Shown: one piece after another, positions 6,144-6,841 of the stretch
Layout: every line of letters begins with the position of its first letter
How positions within the stretch are numbered: the first letter of the stretch is position 1
Origin: Rickettsiales bacterium
GTDB lineage: Bacteria; Pseudomonadota; Alphaproteobacteria; Rickettsiales; CANDYO01
DNA: 6,841 nucleotides
NCBI GenBank assembly: GCA_947424995.1
Contig: CANDYO010000110.1
Span: forward strand, 1-6,841
Reading direction: 5' to 3'
The notes under the pieces: generated by a model
The model's database searches: none
What the model was told of the DNA's origin: nothing
The model's input: the letters and a program-made list of their open reading frames with translations, nothing else
Program-made: the position numbers and the translations under genes

Positions 6144-6841
6144 ATGAACACAGAACAAAATATCGTAATTTATCAGAATGAAGAAGGTAGTGTTAATGTC
6201 GAAGTTAGAATCATTAATGATGATTTATGGCTTTCATTAAATCAGATTGCTGAATTATTTGGACGAGATAAGTCAGTTATATCAAGGCACTTAAGTAATA
6301 TTTTTAATGATGAAGAATTGACTCGAGATTCAGTTGTTGCATTTTTTGCAACAACTGCTCAAGACGCTAAAATATACCAAGTTGAGCATTTTAATCTCGA
6401 TGCCATTATCTCCGTAGGCTATCGAGTTAACTCTAAAAGAGGGGCGCAATTTAGGCGTTGGTCATCTAGTGTTCTAAGAAGCCATTTAACAAAAGGTTAT
6501 TCAATTAATAAAGTGCAGATTGATAGTAAAAAAATAAAGGAGCTGCAGCAATCTATTGAATTATTAGCTAATACTTTAGAGAGTCAAACTCTTATAGATG
6601 ATATGGGAATAGAAATACTTAAGATTATTAAACAATATTCAAAAACTTGGGATATTTTATTACGTTATGATGAAGATAGGCTGATAAAACCTAAGAGTGA
6701 TCAGCATGATTTATGCATTTTAGATTTTAATGAAGCGTTAAAAATAATTGGAAAGCTTAAGACAGAATTGACAATTAAAAAAGAAGCGACCAATCTTTTT
6801 GGCAATATGAAAGATAATCAATTAGAGGGAATATTAGCTGG
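6144..6841 (+). CDS. RhuM-family protein, N-terminal part (probably RhuM-Fic/DOC), truncated by window end
   Basis: 232 codons are visible and the frame is still open at the window edge. The protein starts at ATG 6144 with a weak AGAG ribosome site. The RhuM core is clear: LWLSLNQIAELFGRD (28-42) with a helix-turn-helix-like look (KSVISRHLSNIF follows), SVVAFFATTA (63-72), and YQVEHFNLDAIISVGYRV (78-95) with GAQFRRWSSSVL (100-111). After a helical linker (about 125-190) the terminal segment NLFGNMKDNQLEGILAG resembles the entry to a Fic/DOC domain as found in RhuM-Fic/DOC fusions. The catalytic HPFxxGN motif would lie past the window, so this part is inferred. RhuM was named from a Salmonella pathogenicity island; its molecular role is not established, and such genes are frequent in mobile islands. 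Confidence 0.86.
   Translation, partial: MNTEQNIVIYQNEEGSVNVEVRIINDDLWLSLNQIAELFGRDKSVISRHLSNIFNDEELTRDSVVAFFATTAQDAKIYQVEHFNLDAIISVGYRVNSKRGAQFRRWSSSVLRSHLTKGYSINKVQIDSKKIKELQQSIELLANTLESQTLIDDMGIEILKIIKQYSKTWDILLRYDEDRLIKPKSDQHDLCILDFNEALKIIGKLKTELTIKKEATNLFGNMKDNQLEGILA
6331..6357. repeat. Perfect 11-bp inverted repeat inside the RhuM gene
   Basis: Arms at 6331-6341 and 6347-6357 are exact reverse complements around a 5-nt T loop. The arms coincide with codons for VVA and ATT of the SVVAFFATTA segment. No T-run follows on the coding strand, so it is not a standard intrinsic terminator. It could form a stable hairpin in the mRNA. Confidence 0.93.

Overview
The window is AT-rich bacterial DNA, tightly packed with short genes. 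There is no rRNA, tRNA or core housekeeping gene to anchor taxonomy. The gene families (a phage-type integrase ending in a style common in proteobacteria, AbiE, a GrpB-GNAT fusion, RhuM) and the base composition suggest an accessory region of a proteobacterium, perhaps a host-associated lineage such as Legionellales or Rickettsiales. That placement is a low-confidence guess.

Left part (1-1912, + strand): the last 79 codons of a tyrosine recombinase, then a two-gene type IV toxin-antitoxin / abortive-infection operon. This is an AbiEi-like antitoxin/repressor followed, with an 8-nt overlap, by an AbiEii-like nucleotidyltransferase toxin. A perfect 8-bp inverted repeat overlaps the probable promoter and is the likely autoregulatory operator.

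Middle part (1920-4211, - strand): five small enzyme genes in one transcriptional direction. In reading order they are a YciI-like protein, a Nudix hydrolase, a MazG-like all-alpha NTP pyrophosphohydrolase, a histidine phosphatase (RHG motif) and a GNAT acetyltransferase. The last two genes overlap at a 13-bp tandem duplication. Three of the five belong to families that cleave phosphate or pyrophosphate bonds, often in nucleotides, so the set looks like a nucleotide-sanitation or small-molecule modification cluster. Its substrate cannot be read from sequence.

Right part (4293-6841, + strand): a divergent operon of two tandem paralogous GNAT acetyltransferases and a GrpB-GNAT fusion, linked by short spacing and an ATGA overlap. 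After a 54-bp gap comes the first 232 codons of a RhuM-family protein that runs off the window edge and probably continues into a Fic/DOC domain. A perfect 11-bp inverted repeat lies inside the RhuM gene. The two operons diverge from a short intergenic region (4212-4292) with overlapping promoter-like boxes.

Taken together, an integrase, AbiE, RhuM and many small modifying or hydrolysing enzymes with several GNAT domains look like an integrated accessory or defence island. Each family is known. The combination, rather than any one gene, is what might be new.
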